Below are positions 1-9,400 of a DNA stretch of 64,000 nucleotides, in pieces (within the stretch, counting starts at the first letter, position 1; every line of letters starts with the position of its first letter). This stretch comes from UBA6176 sp041688515. Its GTDB lineage: Bacteria; Verrucomicrobiota; Verrucomicrobiia; Limisphaerales; UBA9464. The notes below the pieces were generated by a model that saw nothing but the letters and a program-made list of their open reading frames with translations, was not told the origin of the DNA and did no database searches. A program made the position numbers and the translations under genes. The DNA is taken from positions 3,423 through 67,422 of the forward strand of contig JBDNHZ010000185.1 in NCBI GenBank assembly GCA_041688515.1. The letters run 5' to 3'.

Positions 1-721
1 AGAGGACCTCACCCACCGCCGCGAGCACCGCGGTCATCTCCGCACGATTCGGGGAAAGCACGCGGACCACCGAGGCGGTTTCCGCCTCCGTCAACCCCAG
101 CAATTGCGCCGTGAAGGCCCGGGGCAACGGCACGGACAGGTGTCGCACGACTTCGAACCTTCCCGCCGCCCGCGTCCGGCTGATGAAGCCTTCCATCCAT
201 GCCCGCGCGAAGGCCTCGATGGCGGCAGGTTCAAACGACGAGAAGACCGGAGAGACGGCCTGGCGAAAGAGCACGTGCTGGGACGGGGACGAGCCCGCCA
301 GGAACGGATCAAAAGCTGCCGAATACTCGTTGCTGAACGCGTTGGGTCGTTTGAGGGCCGCGGTGACCAGATTGTGCCTCATCACCAGCCAACAGCCGCC
401 CACGGGATCAAAGGAAACCGGCGCGTGTTCCCGGAGGGCCGCGTAGGCCGGGTAGGGGTTTGTGTAAGAGCTCGCCCCATGAAGTGAGTAGGGAATCAGT
501 CCCGCGCCGGGACTGGCCACCCGCGATTTCCGACGGAAGCATTGCTGCAGGAAGCGACGGCTGCCGGCCTCTCCCAATCGCGAGGCGTTCACAGGGCTGT
601 CCCAGACCGGAACCCGACGGTGCACGGCGTTGGTCCAACCCAGCGCCGTGTCGCGAAACCACGACGACCGGCGCATCAGCGCCGATATCGTGCCCCGCAC
701 TGGGTGAAATAAGTTCGGCAT
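1..721 (-). CDS. Cytochrome P450, N-terminal part (gene runs off the window)
   Basis: Reading the minus strand from an ATG at 721 gives about 240 residues with no stop before the window edge. The segment with NPYPAYAALREHAPV, then GGCWLVMRH, then an AFSNEY-like stretch is the usual N-terminal pattern of soluble bacterial P450s (substrate-side beta sheet and B helix). The later HVLFRQAVSPVFSSFEP resembles the conserved C-helix region that contacts the heme propionate. The diagnostic I-helix and the heme-ligating Cys motif lie outside the window, so the call rests on N-terminal pattern only. The start is 11 bases after the stop of the UbiA-type gene, so the two are probably cotranscribed; a P450 beside a prenyltransferase suggests oxidation of an isoprenoid or prenylated product, which is inference. 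Confidence 0.72.
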   Translation of the reverse strand, partial: MPNLFHPVRGTISALMRRSSWFRDTALGWTNAVHRRVPVWDSPVNASRLGEAGSRRFLQQCFRRKSRVASPGAGLIPYSLHGASSYTNPYPAYAALREHAPVSFDPVGGCWLVMRHNLVTAALKRPNAFSNEYSAAFDPFLAGSSPSQHVLFRQAVSPVFSSFEPAAIEAFARAWMEGFISRTRAAGRFEVVRHLSVPLPRAFTAQLLGLTEAETASVVRVLSPNRAEMTAVLAAVGEVL

Positions 722-732
722 CCCAAATTTTT

Positions 733-1821
733 CTATGCCCGGTTCCCTGCCAACAACCGTCGACGAAGGGCCCCGAGGATCCGGCGACTCCAGCCCCAGA
801 TTTCGTCCCAGCGACGTCGCGCACACCGGGGGAAAAGCACGGCATGCATTGGGATCAGCAGCAAGGCCAGAGGTTCGCGGCCCGCCAGCGCCAGGATGAA
901 GGTCAACGGGAACAGCACCTGATGATATTCGTACAACAGCGCCGAACCGCGGGCTTCAGGTTGGACCAGGAACGGTCGCAATCCGTCGAGGCGATACCGG
1001 AGCCAAAGGAATGCACCCTCCATCAGCAAAAGCGGCCAGGCCCATCGAGCCCCAGTCTGGTGGACCAGCCATCCGAAGGAGGCCAGTTCGATGGGGAGGG
1101 TCCCAAAGGCAACCAGCTTCCGAACCCGCTCGGGTCCCCATCGTACGGCCAACGTCCGGCCCCCGACGACCCGATCCTCCTCCAAATCGGTCATCTGGTG
1201 GAGCAGGATGCTGCGCAACCCCAGTGCCAGCGACCACAGGCCCAGGGGCAACCAGAACGCCGGCCACCGTTGCCCGGCGGCGTCCGCCACCCAGAACGCG
1301 GCCCACAACGCCGGCAAACACTGCCCTCCGGAGGCGTCGGCCAGCACGCCCGCGATTCCCCGGTGCTTCAGCCGGAATGGCCGAACCGAGTACAAGGTGA
1401 AAGCCAACCAGTTCCCCGCATAGAGCAGAAGTGCTGCGGGATGCGTCCGCAGAAGCCAGATCGCGACGCAGCCCAGCGCCAGACAGAGTCCCAGCGCCGT
1501 CCCCTTGAACCAGCGGGAACGCCCGGCAAGTCGGTTGGCCTTACCCGCCCGAAGGTCATCCGCTTCGTCCGTCAGATCATTGATCACGCTCACATAGGCG
1601 GCGGCAGCGACGAGCGCGAACATCACTCCAACGATCAGGGGGAAGAGCTCCACCATCGGCATCGAATGCCGGTAGGCCGTGGCGTAGACCACTGCCAACA
1701 CGCACGGAATCTTGTGTTCCCACCAGTCGCTGGCGCGGGAGACACGGGCCACCTGCGCCCAGAACGCCGGCTCCGGCGACGCTACGACCGTTCCCGCACT
1801 GATTCCTGGGCGAGGATTCAT
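733..1821 (-). CDS. UbiA-family prenyltransferase (integral membrane)
   Basis: A 362-residue polytopic protein. The first aspartate-rich motif reads NDLTDEADDLRAGKANR at about residues 81-97, and the second reads DLEEDRVVGGRTLAVRWG from about residue 212. These two motifs bind the Mg-prenyl-diphosphate in the UbiA superfamily (UbiA, MenA, chlorophyll synthase, EboC-like enzymes). Most of the remainder is hydrophobic and fits 8-9 transmembrane helices. The ATG at 1821 is preferred over an in-frame GTG at 1887 because the GTG would overlap the end of the upstream glycosyltransferase frame (stop at 1835). The acceptor cannot be deduced. The downstream P450 and upstream glycosyltransferase remnant suggest a lipid or isoprenoid tailoring cluster. 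Confidence 0.85.
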   Translation of the reverse strand: MNPRPGISAGTVVASPEPAFWAQVARVSRASDWWEHKIPCVLAVVYATAYRHSMPMVELFPLIVGVMFALVAAAAYVSVINDLTDEADDLRAGKANRLAGRSRWFKGTALGLCLALGCVAIWLLRTHPAALLLYAGNWLAFTLYSVRPFRLKHRGIAGVLADASGGQCLPALWAAFWVADAAGQRWPAFWLPLGLWSLALGLRSILLHQMTDLEEDRVVGGRTLAVRWGPERVRKLVAFGTLPIELASFGWLVHQTGARWAWPLLLMEGAFLWLRYRLDGLRPFLVQPEARGSALLYEYHQVLFPLTFILALAGREPLALLLIPMHAVLFPRCARRRWDEIWGWSRRILGALRRRLLAGNRA

Positions 1822-1834
1822 CTTGAATGAGGAT

Positions 1835-2804
1835 TCAGGAAGATGCCTGGAAGGGATCCGCGGAGAGCGGGGGTTGGCGAACGGCACCCGTGATCCCGCG
1901 GGCCCTTTGCTCGCTCATCAGAGTCTCCAGTCGGGTGGCAAATTCGCCACAGGGGTCTGCGGGAACCGCTCGCCGGATGGCCATCGACGCGAGCAATCCG
2001 ATCTGCTTCCACTCCGCTCGACGTGCCCAGGCGCGCTCCATGGCATCGTCGAGAGAATCTTCCGTCGCCGCCTTCGAGAGGAATCCAGTGACACCGTCCG
2101 TCAGGAGTTCGCGGGAGCCCCCGGCGTCACCCACGATCCCAAACCGTCCGCACATCATCGCTGCCACCAGTGCCAGCGGAAGTCCCTCTGCCCTCGAAGG
2201 CAACACCAGTCCATGATACCCAAGCCAGACCTGCTTGATGTCCGAGGCAAAACCGGACCTTCTCCAACCGGAGGTACTCGGCCATCTCCTCCAATCCCTG
2301 CCCATACACCCCGGAACCAAAGAAGCTCACCTCCAGATCCCGCTCCCGCCACTTGGGTCGCGATAGGACCCGCAGCAACCAATCCTGCCCTTTCTCGGAC
2401 GGGTACAACCGCCCCACACAAGCTAGGCGCCAGGGTGAACCCTCGGAGTCAGGCCAATCGAGTGGGCCCGCGACTTGAACCATGAAGGGGTTGAAGATCA
2501 CTTCCGCCTGCGGCAGCGACATCGCCAGGTGCTCTTCCGTCAGCAATCGATTGTGATGCGAGACGAAGTAAACCCGTTCGGCATGCCGGAACGCCGCCTG
2601 AACCCGCTCGCGCGAAGAATCCCAAGGCCAATACAGGTCAGAGGATTTCTGGCAGATCAGCACATACGGCTTGCCGACTCCCTCAAGGCAGACCCCCCAT
2701 CGAGATCGGGGGTCATCGAGGCTGGAGGTCTGGATTGGAAGGAATTCCGTCCTGGAGGGAAGACGACAACGTGGTTGGCAAACGCATATGAGGTGCCGCA
2801 GGAC
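1835..2804 (-). pseudogene. Family 4-type glycosyltransferase, frameshifted and missing its N-terminus
   Basis: Two overlapping minus-strand frames give consecutive parts of one GT4 glycosyltransferase. The upstream frame holds a segment around YVLICQKSSDLYWPWD, the acceptor-domain stretch SHHNRLLTEEHL and the sugar-nucleotide-domain opening ACVGRLYPSEKGQDWLL. The downstream frame continues with LGYHGLVLPSRAEGLPLALV and GDAGGSRELLTDGVTGFL, the donor-binding region including the E-rich loop. The frames join exactly if one base is removed from the AAAA run (TTTT on the coding strand) at 2249-2252. The N-terminal ~90 residues are not recoverable: an in-frame TAG lies at 2805-2807, and none of the three minus frames between 2805 and the stop of the upstream HlyD-like gene resembles a glycosyltransferase start. 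A single homopolymer error could explain the first break but not the missing 5' part. Confidence 0.72.
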
Positions 2805-2967
2805 CTATCCCATTTCTGCTCAGCGCGGCAAGGAAAGGACTCCGCGCAAGGGGCGCTTCTTGAAACTGCCCCCGGGAGTCGCGTGCCAGAGGGAAGATCT
2901 TCGCGAGCCCGGAGCTTCGCAGCGATAGGGATGGTGGAACTCGTCCCTCCAAAAACGGGTCTGGCGA

Positions 2968-4071
2968 TCACTCCCCAGGACGCAGATCAACGATCTCCCC
3001 GGGGATCAGGCCCAACTCGGGCGGCACGCTGACCAGGATCGGGAGTCCGTACTCGAGGACGGAAGTCCCTCCGGGACGCAGGGGCATCAACTCGGCCAGG
3101 ATCGGCTCCATCTGACCGCCCACTTGGAGAACCTGCCCCATCGCGCTGCCGCGTTGATGCGACCTCGAACGGATCTCCACCGCCATGCCCACTCGGGCGT
3201 CCATCCGCACCGGCTGTCGGAGGAAGGCCACGATCTTTTCCGCACGGGTTCCGCTGATGGTCAGGATCGGTTCACCCGGAAGGACCGATTCACCCGCCCG
3301 ACGGTGCACCATGCTCACGAATCCATCGATTGGAGCGAGGAGCACCGTGGGATTGAGCTGGGCCTCGATGGATTCCAGAGCTTTCTGTTCGACGGCAAGT
3401 GCCGCCCGGATGGACGCCGGCAGTTCTTCGTCGAGCTTCTTGTCGTCTGGGGCCAGCTTATCGATCGTCGAGGAGATTTCGTCGACCAGTCGCCCCTGCT
3501 CGAGGATCTGGGCCCGCAGGGAATCGAGATCCCGCTGCGCCAACTGAAGGTCCCGGGCGCTGACGAAAGGAGTCCCGTTGGTGATCCGGGACAGTCGGGT
3601 GACCCGGTCGGTCTCCGACTCGGCGAAGGCGAGCTGGGCACGAAAAGTCGCCAATTCCACACGCGCCCGCAGCCAATCGAAGCGCAGTTGCGTGAAGTTG
3701 ATCTGATTGTTTTCGCGCCGAATCTTGGGTTCAACGGTGACGCGCACAAACTCCAACCGGGCACGCGAAAGTGCTGCCTGAGCCTCCAGATAGCGCGGGT
3801 CGGCCGCCACCAACTCCGCAACCGGCTGCCCGGTGGTGACGCGGTCCAGCGTGGCCACCTTCAGCAGGGTCAGCCGGGAGGGTTGGGAGGCACTGACGAT
3901 GGTCCGGACCATCTCGACCTCCCCCACCAGGGCAGAGGGGCCGGCATAATTCCGCCAAGCAACCGCGGTGAGCGCCACCGCCAAGAAGAACGCCAAATAG
4001 GGCAGCACCCCAATCCGGAACTCGCGGAATGCGGTACCTGGCGGACTGGGGATGGGAGGAAGCTTTTCCAT
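2968..4071 (-). CDS. HlyD-like membrane fusion / periplasmic adaptor protein
   Basis: A 367-residue protein with one N-terminal membrane anchor (about residues 22-42), a long helical hairpin (about 90-240, heptad-like, rich in Ala, Leu, Arg, Glu) and a split barrel/lipoyl half around VLLAPIDGFVSMVHRRAGE near residues 246-270. This is the architecture of the adaptor subunits of type I and tripartite exporters. No ABC or RND transporter gene is adjacent, so the partner is unknown. The ATG at 4071 follows the DUF4956 stop by 4 bases, indicating one transcript with the VTC and DUF4956 genes. Its stop at 2968 is followed by the damaged glycosyltransferase region. Confidence 0.8.
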   Translation of the reverse strand: MEKLPPIPSPPGTAFREFRIGVLPYLAFFLAVALTAVAWRNYAGPSALVGEVEMVRTIVSASQPSRLTLLKVATLDRVTTGQPVAELVAADPRYLEAQAALSRARLEFVRVTVEPKIRRENNQINFTQLRFDWLRARVELATFRAQLAFAESETDRVTRLSRITNGTPFVSARDLQLAQRDLDSLRAQILEQGRLVDEISSTIDKLAPDDKKLDEELPASIRAALAVEQKALESIEAQLNPTVLLAPIDGFVSMVHRRAGESVLPGEPILTISGTRAEKIVAFLRQPVRMDARVGMAVEIRSRSHQRGSAMGQVLQVGGQMEPILAELMPLRPGGTSVLEYGLPILVSVPPELGLIPGEIVDLRPGE

Positions 4072-4075
4072 CGAT

Positions 4076-4759
4076 TCAAACCTCGGATTCGTCCTCGGCC
4101 TTCAGGCTGGTCACCCGGGAAACACCCGGAAAGGCCTTGAGCTCGGTGATCAATTCGTCCGTGCGCCCGGAATCCCGCAGCAGCAGTCGGTAGGAAACAT
4201 CGGCACCGTCGTACCCCTGGGCCGAGCGCTGGCTGGCAATGGCTGCCCGGCGCGCATGCCGCTCGAGCAGCAACCGCAGGTCGGCAAGTTCGCCCAGTGG
4301 CCGCCCCCAATGAAGATTGAGGATGAGGTCGTAGCGGTGACGGCTGCCAAACTGGGTCCAGTGCAGATACAGCATCACCACCGCGAAGAGGCCGGCACCG
4401 ATGACCGCCGTACTGAATTTCTTGGTTCCAGCAGCCATCCCGACCGTGATGCTGGCAAGGATGTAGGCGGTGTCGAGGGTGTCACGTAGGACGTTGCGAA
4501 ACCGTACGATCGCGAACACGGCCATCAGGCCGAAGGCGATCAGGAGATTATTGGCCATGACCATCATGACCAGGGCCACGATGATGCAGAGGACCAGCAG
4601 GGAATTGACGAATGACCGGGAGTAGCTGAGCCCGGAGTGGCAGATCATGTAGATCCAGGCCACCACGTGGCCGCAACAGAAGGCCACCAACAAGCCCAGC
4701 AACATCCCCACGAGATCGTCGGGCGCCGAACCAAAATCACCTCTCAACATCCATTCCAT
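4076..4759 (-). CDS. DUF4956 family integral membrane protein
   Basis: A 227-residue protein with several transmembrane segments in its first ~140 residues and a soluble C-terminal tail (about 145-227) that looks like a small alpha/beta domain. The stretch AFGLMAVFAIVRFRNVLRDTLDTAYI is characteristic of DUF4956. Members commonly sit beside VTC-type polyphosphate polymerase genes and CotH genes; here the VTC gene lies 15 bases upstream. The ATG at 4759 is favoured over a TTG two codons earlier because GGGGAG sits at a good Shine-Dalgarno distance before it. The biochemical role is unknown; a membrane partner of the VTC protein is a reasonable inference. Confidence 0.85.
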   Translation of the reverse strand: MEWMLRGDFGSAPDDLVGMLLGLLVAFCCGHVVAWIYMICHSGLSYSRSFVNSLLVLCIIVALVMMVMANNLLIAFGLMAVFAIVRFRNVLRDTLDTAYILASITVGMAAGTKKFSTAVIGAGLFAVVMLYLHWTQFGSRHRYDLILNLHWGRPLGELADLRLLLERHARRAAIASQRSAQGYDGADVSYRLLLRDSGRTDELITELKAFPGVSRVTSLKAEDESEV

Positions 4760-4774
4760 TCGCAATTCTCCCCG

Positions 4775-5617
4775 TCAGGCATCCGCCAGCAACCCACCCA
4801 GTCGCTCTTGCCGCGCCCGCTTGTTGGATTCCGATGCCGAGCGATCCTGACCGTCCGGCACACGAAGACCTGCCCGATAGAAATACATCTCGCCCATGTT
4901 GGCGATGCCATCCGCATACTTTGATGCCGAACACTGCCGAAGGTTGAAAACCCGGACCAAATCCTTGAACCAATCAGGGAATCGCCCAGTGAACTTCAGT
5001 TCGAGAATCACCAACTTGCCGAACACCAGGAACGGCTCGTCCATCGCCGACGTAAAACGGGTGGTGAACTCCGGCGAGATGAAGACGTTTCGATCCATCG
5101 TGACCCGGACCGAGTTGTCGGCCGGGCTGATCCATGCTTCCCGCTCGTAGGTCACGTGCGCCGTGGGTGCCGCACCGTCCCGGGTCATCAGTTCCACAAA
5201 CCGCTGGATCGCCACCAACTGACGCGCATCTCCCGATACCAGATCGTCCGGCCCCGGAAATTGCCCCGCGAGGACCGGTTCCACCGCATGGCGCTTGACC
5301 CCGCCGCGTTGCTTGATGATCGCGTCGTTCATCCGACGCTTGATCTCAAAGAAGATGGGGGCCTTGGGATTGTCCTCGTAAAACCGCAGGCGCAATTTGT
5401 AGCGGTTCTTGTCGCCATTGATCGTGCCCCAGTAGATGGCGAGATCATCCGAATCCAGATAGAGGTTGTGAATGGTATACGAGAGATTCGGGCGGCCGGC
5501 GCCATACTCGTCGATCTCCAGATAAGCGCGCACGTACTCCCGCACCGCCAAGGCGGTTTCCGCGGGAATCACGTACTTCAGCTCCCATCGCTGAAGCTGC
5601 ATCTTGTCGTCGGCCAT
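4775..5617 (-). CDS. VTC-domain polyphosphate polymerase-like protein
   Basis: About 280 residues covering the VTC tunnel domain. Visible family signatures, in order, are WELKYVIP near the start, YTIHNLYLDSDDL, KLRLRFY, FFEIKRR, a YEREAW segment, VILELKF and SKYADGI near the C-terminus. Alternating basic and acidic residues on such strands bind the nucleotide and the growing polyphosphate in the eukaryotic Vtc4 tunnel. Bacterial homologues are usually annotated as polyphosphate polymerase domain proteins without direct proof. The ATG giving MADDKMQLQRW at 5617 is preferred to an upstream TTG at 5650. It is the first gene of the minus-strand run VTC, DUF4956, HlyD, (GT), UbiA, P450. Confidence 0.87.
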   Translation of the reverse strand: MADDKMQLQRWELKYVIPAETALAVREYVRAYLEIDEYGAGRPNLSYTIHNLYLDSDDLAIYWGTINGDKNRYKLRLRFYEDNPKAPIFFEIKRRMNDAIIKQRGGVKRHAVEPVLAGQFPGPDDLVSGDARQLVAIQRFVELMTRDGAAPTAHVTYEREAWISPADNSVRVTMDRNVFISPEFTTRFTSAMDEPFLVFGKLVILELKFTGRFPDWFKDLVRVFNLRQCSASKYADGIANMGEMYFYRAGLRVPDGQDRSASESNKRARQERLGGLLADA

Positions 5618-5945
5618 GAAACAATTGGAGCGAAGCTCTTTTAGGCACAAACCAGCCCACTGTCACGCGCGCGTCTCGGAACCGTAACGCAAACCGTCCC
5701 GGGCGCGACCGATAGCTCAGGCGTCCCGGGGTAAAACAGGTTTCTAAGCACTGCCTGTGCCGCCCGACGACGCCAAATCCAGAATGTGGCTGTCGGGGAA
5801 CGACCCGCTCTGCTCTCAGGACGTTTCAATGAATCTCCCCCCGCGTGGCAGGCCGGCCCCCCTGAGCGATCGGCCAACGAGTCCGCATTGAATGTTTTGA
5901 CCCTTTCACCGTCCTTCGGCAGCGTCCGAAGATTCGAAAACTGAC
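5618..5945. other. Divergent intergenic region
   Basis: A 328-base stretch between the VTC gene (leftward) and the small cytochrome c gene (rightward). No credible coding frame is seen. It should hold both promoters. The last ~60 bases before the cytochrome start are more AT-rich than the rest, but no -35/-10 pair was convincing enough to call. Confidence 0.5.
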
Positions 5946-6344
5946 ATGAAACCGACTGTATTTCTCGCCCTGCTGACCACTGCTCTGGGTGCGCTGTCCC
6001 TCGCCGCTGCCGACGTCGACGTCAGCAAGCTCCCCCCCGCTTCCACCAAGACGGGCCTGACCTTCACCAAGGACATCCTGCCCATCTTCGAAAAGTCGTG
6101 CGTGAAATGCCACGGCACCGAGAAGCAGAAGGCCAAACTGCGCCTCGACACCCTCGATGCCACCCTCAAAGGAGGCGAGAACGGCGAGGCCGTGATCAAG
6201 GCGAGCAGCGCGAAGAGTCCCTTGGTCCACTCGATCGCCCGCCTCGACCCCGACGCCGCCATGCCCCCCGACGGCAAAGGCGAACCGCTCAGCAAGGAGC
6301 AGATCGGCATCATCCGCGCCTGGATCGATCAGGGCGCCAAGTAA
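5946..6344 (+). CDS. Exported small c-type cytochrome (planctomycete/verrucomicrobial type)
   Basis: A 132-residue protein with a typical Sec signal peptide (MKPTVFLALL..., cleavage probably after SLAAA near residue 22). One heme-binding CVKCH motif lies at residues 52-56 inside FTKDILPIFEKSCVKCHG, and a likely distal Met ligand is M107 in DAAMPP. The wording LPIFEKSCVKCHG and the tail KEQIGIIRAWIDQGA match the cytochrome c domains that head the large PSCyt1-type proteins of Planctomycetes and Verrucomicrobia. Here the domain stands alone. It probably carries electrons in the periplasm; its partner is not evident from the neighbours. Confidence 0.88.
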   Translation: MKPTVFLALLTTALGALSLAAADVDVSKLPPASTKTGLTFTKDILPIFEKSCVKCHGTEKQKAKLRLDTLDATLKGGENGEAVIKASSAKSPLVHSIARLDPDAAMPPDGKGEPLSKEQIGIIRAWIDQGAK

Positions 6345-6355
6345 GGCAGGAGATC

Positions 6356-6386
6356 GGACTGATCCGTCTGATCGACCGATCAGTCC
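6356..6386. terminator. Inverted repeat between convergent genes
   Basis: GGACTGATC at 6356-6364 pairs perfectly with GATCAGTCC at 6378-6386 around a 13-base loop. It lies between the stops of the cytochrome gene (6344) and the leftward subtilase gene (6402). A symmetric position between convergent genes suggests a shared transcript end, but neither side has a T-run, so factor-independent termination is doubtful. Confidence 0.4.
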
Positions 6387-6401
6387 CATCCATCGGATCG
6401 C

Positions 6402-9400
6402 CTACGGCTGCACCCGCACCCGGAACAGATAGGTTAACCGGGGGTCCAGGGCTGGCAGCGTCACGACCAGATCCTCGCCCTCCCCGCGGATTGGCAGGGA
6501 GAATGGCTTCCACTCGACCAGGTCGGTCGAGACCTCCAGCACGTACTCGCGTCCTTCAGTGGTGGGCCATTGCAATTCCACCAAGCGGTTTGGCAACTCG
6601 CGCGGAGGCGAGAGCACCAAGGCCGACAACCGGTTGGTCGGGTCGGTTCCCGCCATGAATTCCATTCGATCGCTGGCTCCGTCACCATCGGAGTCCCCGG
6701 TCGGAGGGGTGTTCAACAACCCGCCGAAATACCGGGTCTCCCAGGAGTCGGAGAGTCCATTGGTGTTGGCATCGGCAAAGGTGTAGAGGCCCCTCATGAC
6801 CGTTGGGTTGGTCGAAGCGCCGATGCTGAAGGCCTGCGGGGCCGGGGCCTGATGAAAGCGGACCGGCGCCCAGGCGATGGTGTAGGCCGCTGCCGGCAGA
6901 TTGGTCCGCCAGACGGTTCCTTCGCCGACATACTGATTGGTCCCCGCGCTCACGACGAACCGGGCTTGGGCGAGATTGTTCGATACGACCAAGCCACTCT
7001 CCGCCACCGACACAAGTTCTACGCCGACGTCGTCGATCAGCCAACCCAGGCGGTCTCGGGCAGTAAAACTGAACATCTGGTAATTGAATCGGAACCGCAC
7101 GACCTGCCCGAGGAAGGGCGTGAGATCGATGGATTCCTGAACCCATCCGTCGGTGGTCTCGTCCTGATTGGCGTACAAGGGCCGCCAACTGGCACCGTTA
7201 TCCGCAGAAACAGCGACTTGCGCCGCCTCGATGGTCAGGTCGCCGAACTCGTCCTCCGTTCCATCGTCGGGCGTTGAAAAATCGAACTGATGCCAGAACG
7301 TCAATCGCGCCCGATTCCCCCCTACGAGACTCACGGCCGGTGAAATCAGGTCGGTGATGGCGAAGTCGACATCCGTCCCGCCGAGATTGGTCCCCCAGCA
7401 ATTCTCGCCGCTGTGGGCTTCGACTCCATGACGATTGGTCGGAGTGCCGAAAGCCCAACCAGATGCCGAGAAGCCACCTCCCCCTCCCTCGTCCTCACCG
7501 TCGTCGACAAAGATCGATTCGTCGTTATGGACCGCCCAGCCCTCGTCCCCCGACTCCAGATCGTCGAGCCAGGGCGGGGTCACGGGCCGAAGGGTCCGAA
7601 ATTGGAAGGACTTCCCCGCGTTATTGTCCGTCCCCACATTTCCAGCCGAGTCGCGGCTGGTAACGATAAAGTAGTAATTTCGATCGGGCAGCAACCCGGT
7701 CAGCAGGACTTCATGGACCCCCCCGGACTCGGCGGAATAGGCCGAACGCGAAAGGAAGGTTTCGTCCCCCCCCCCTTCGCCGAACCGGACCAGGGCATCC
7801 GTTGCCTTGTCCGTCACCCAGGTCACCACCGCCTCGTTGTAGGCAGGGTCCACCCCCACCGCCGAGAGCCTGGGCGCCACCGTGTCTACCCGAGCCGAGG
7901 TGACCACGGTCCGATCGGCAGTGTCGACGTAGCGAACCTCCAGAGTGTCCCCATGCCGCGCCGCCAACCGCGTCGGTGCGCCAGGAACGGGCGGAGGATC
8001 CCCCGCGGGACCGGCCGTCTGCGGCGGTTGCAGGACGAACCGGCCCCGGAAGATTCCACGCACCGGAGTCGCGAAGCACTCCACGGTCACCGGCGTGGGC
8101 GCGGTGGTGCTGGCGAGGCTCACGCCCACGACATCGGACACCCCACGCTTGGCATCGGACACCTCGATTACGCCGGAGCCCGGAACGGTGTAGGCATCAC
8201 TGCTCAACGCCAGGGTGGACAGACCCCGCAGGCCAGGCATCAGGAACTCCAGGGTGTTGCCGAGCACCGTCGTCCGGTTGTTGGGTGCCGCAGCCGACGC
8301 CGGCAACGCCTCCAGCGCAAACGAAAGGAACACCCCGCGCCCGGCGCTGTCGTCCCCGGTCCGAGGAAACCGAAGCCCTACAATCCGCCCGTCCTCCTGA
8401 AGGAAGATCGGGGCGGCGTTGGTGGAGACCTGGAGGTGATCGGGCCCATCTTCCCAAACAATCCCCAGCAGATCGATGAACAGGCCGCTGGGAAAATCGG
8501 TGTAGTCCAGGTCGATCCGGGAACCCGCCCCGACCGGATCCCCAGCAACCGAGATCACCCGGAGCGCCCCAAAATCCTCCTGAAACGAGGCTACCCTCAG
8601 GGTCTGGGTCGCGAACGCGGTCTGATTGAGTTCTTTCAACCGGGTCAGGAGATCAAATGACGCCACGAAGAGGGATCCACCTGAGGCCACGTAGCCGGCC
8701 ATGGAGGACAGGATGCCCGGCGGCGGTGCCTGCAATTCCTCCGGCCGCCAGAGCACCAATCGGTAGGGCTTCAATTGCTCCGCCGACGGTGCCGTCCCAC
8801 GTTCGGTCGTGTCCCAGACCTCGTAGTCGACTCCGAGCGCGTTGAGGGCATCCGTCCACGTCTCCCGTCCTGGATAGGGCGTCTCCGCCAGCAACTCGAT
8901 GAAGATTGCCTCCGGCGAATACACCAGCAACGCCGTGGCCGGCCGGGGTGCCACCACCCGGAAGAAGAATCCGCCATTGTCGTTGGTCGAAACGTTGCCC
9001 GCCCGATCCGTCACCACCACCGAGTAAAAGTAGGTGGTTCCGGCCTCCAACGACGGCAACGTCATCCGCGGTTGGGTCCGGTAGGCCAGATCCTCGACGA
9101 CACGGGTCACCGCGTTGGTCGTCCCGAAGTAGACGCGTGACGACGCACCTTCACTTGCCAACCAACTCACGACCACGCTGCCGAATTGGGACACGGCAGT
9201 GACCCCGGTGACGACCGGCGGTTGGCTATCCACCCAGGCCACGGCATCTCGTAAGCCGGCCGGCTGCGCATCCGAGTACACCGCCGTCAGGGCGTCCCCG
9301 TCCCGCACCTGCAACTGCCCGGAACCGACAGGCCCGCTCACGAGGAGGACTGCCCCCGTGAAGGTATTCGCCGCCGCCGCACGCTGCAGGGTCAGCGTGA

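Noticed and set aside
733..1821. Assignment of the UbiA-type protein as EboC
   Set aside because: It is 10 kb away from EboE on the opposite strand and associates with a P450; the aspartate motifs do not discriminate subfamilies.
460..1830. 456-codon plus-strand frame opposite the UbiA gene
   Set aside because: Low-complexity Pro/Arg/Gln composition; the minus strand carries both aspartate motifs of a prenyltransferase.
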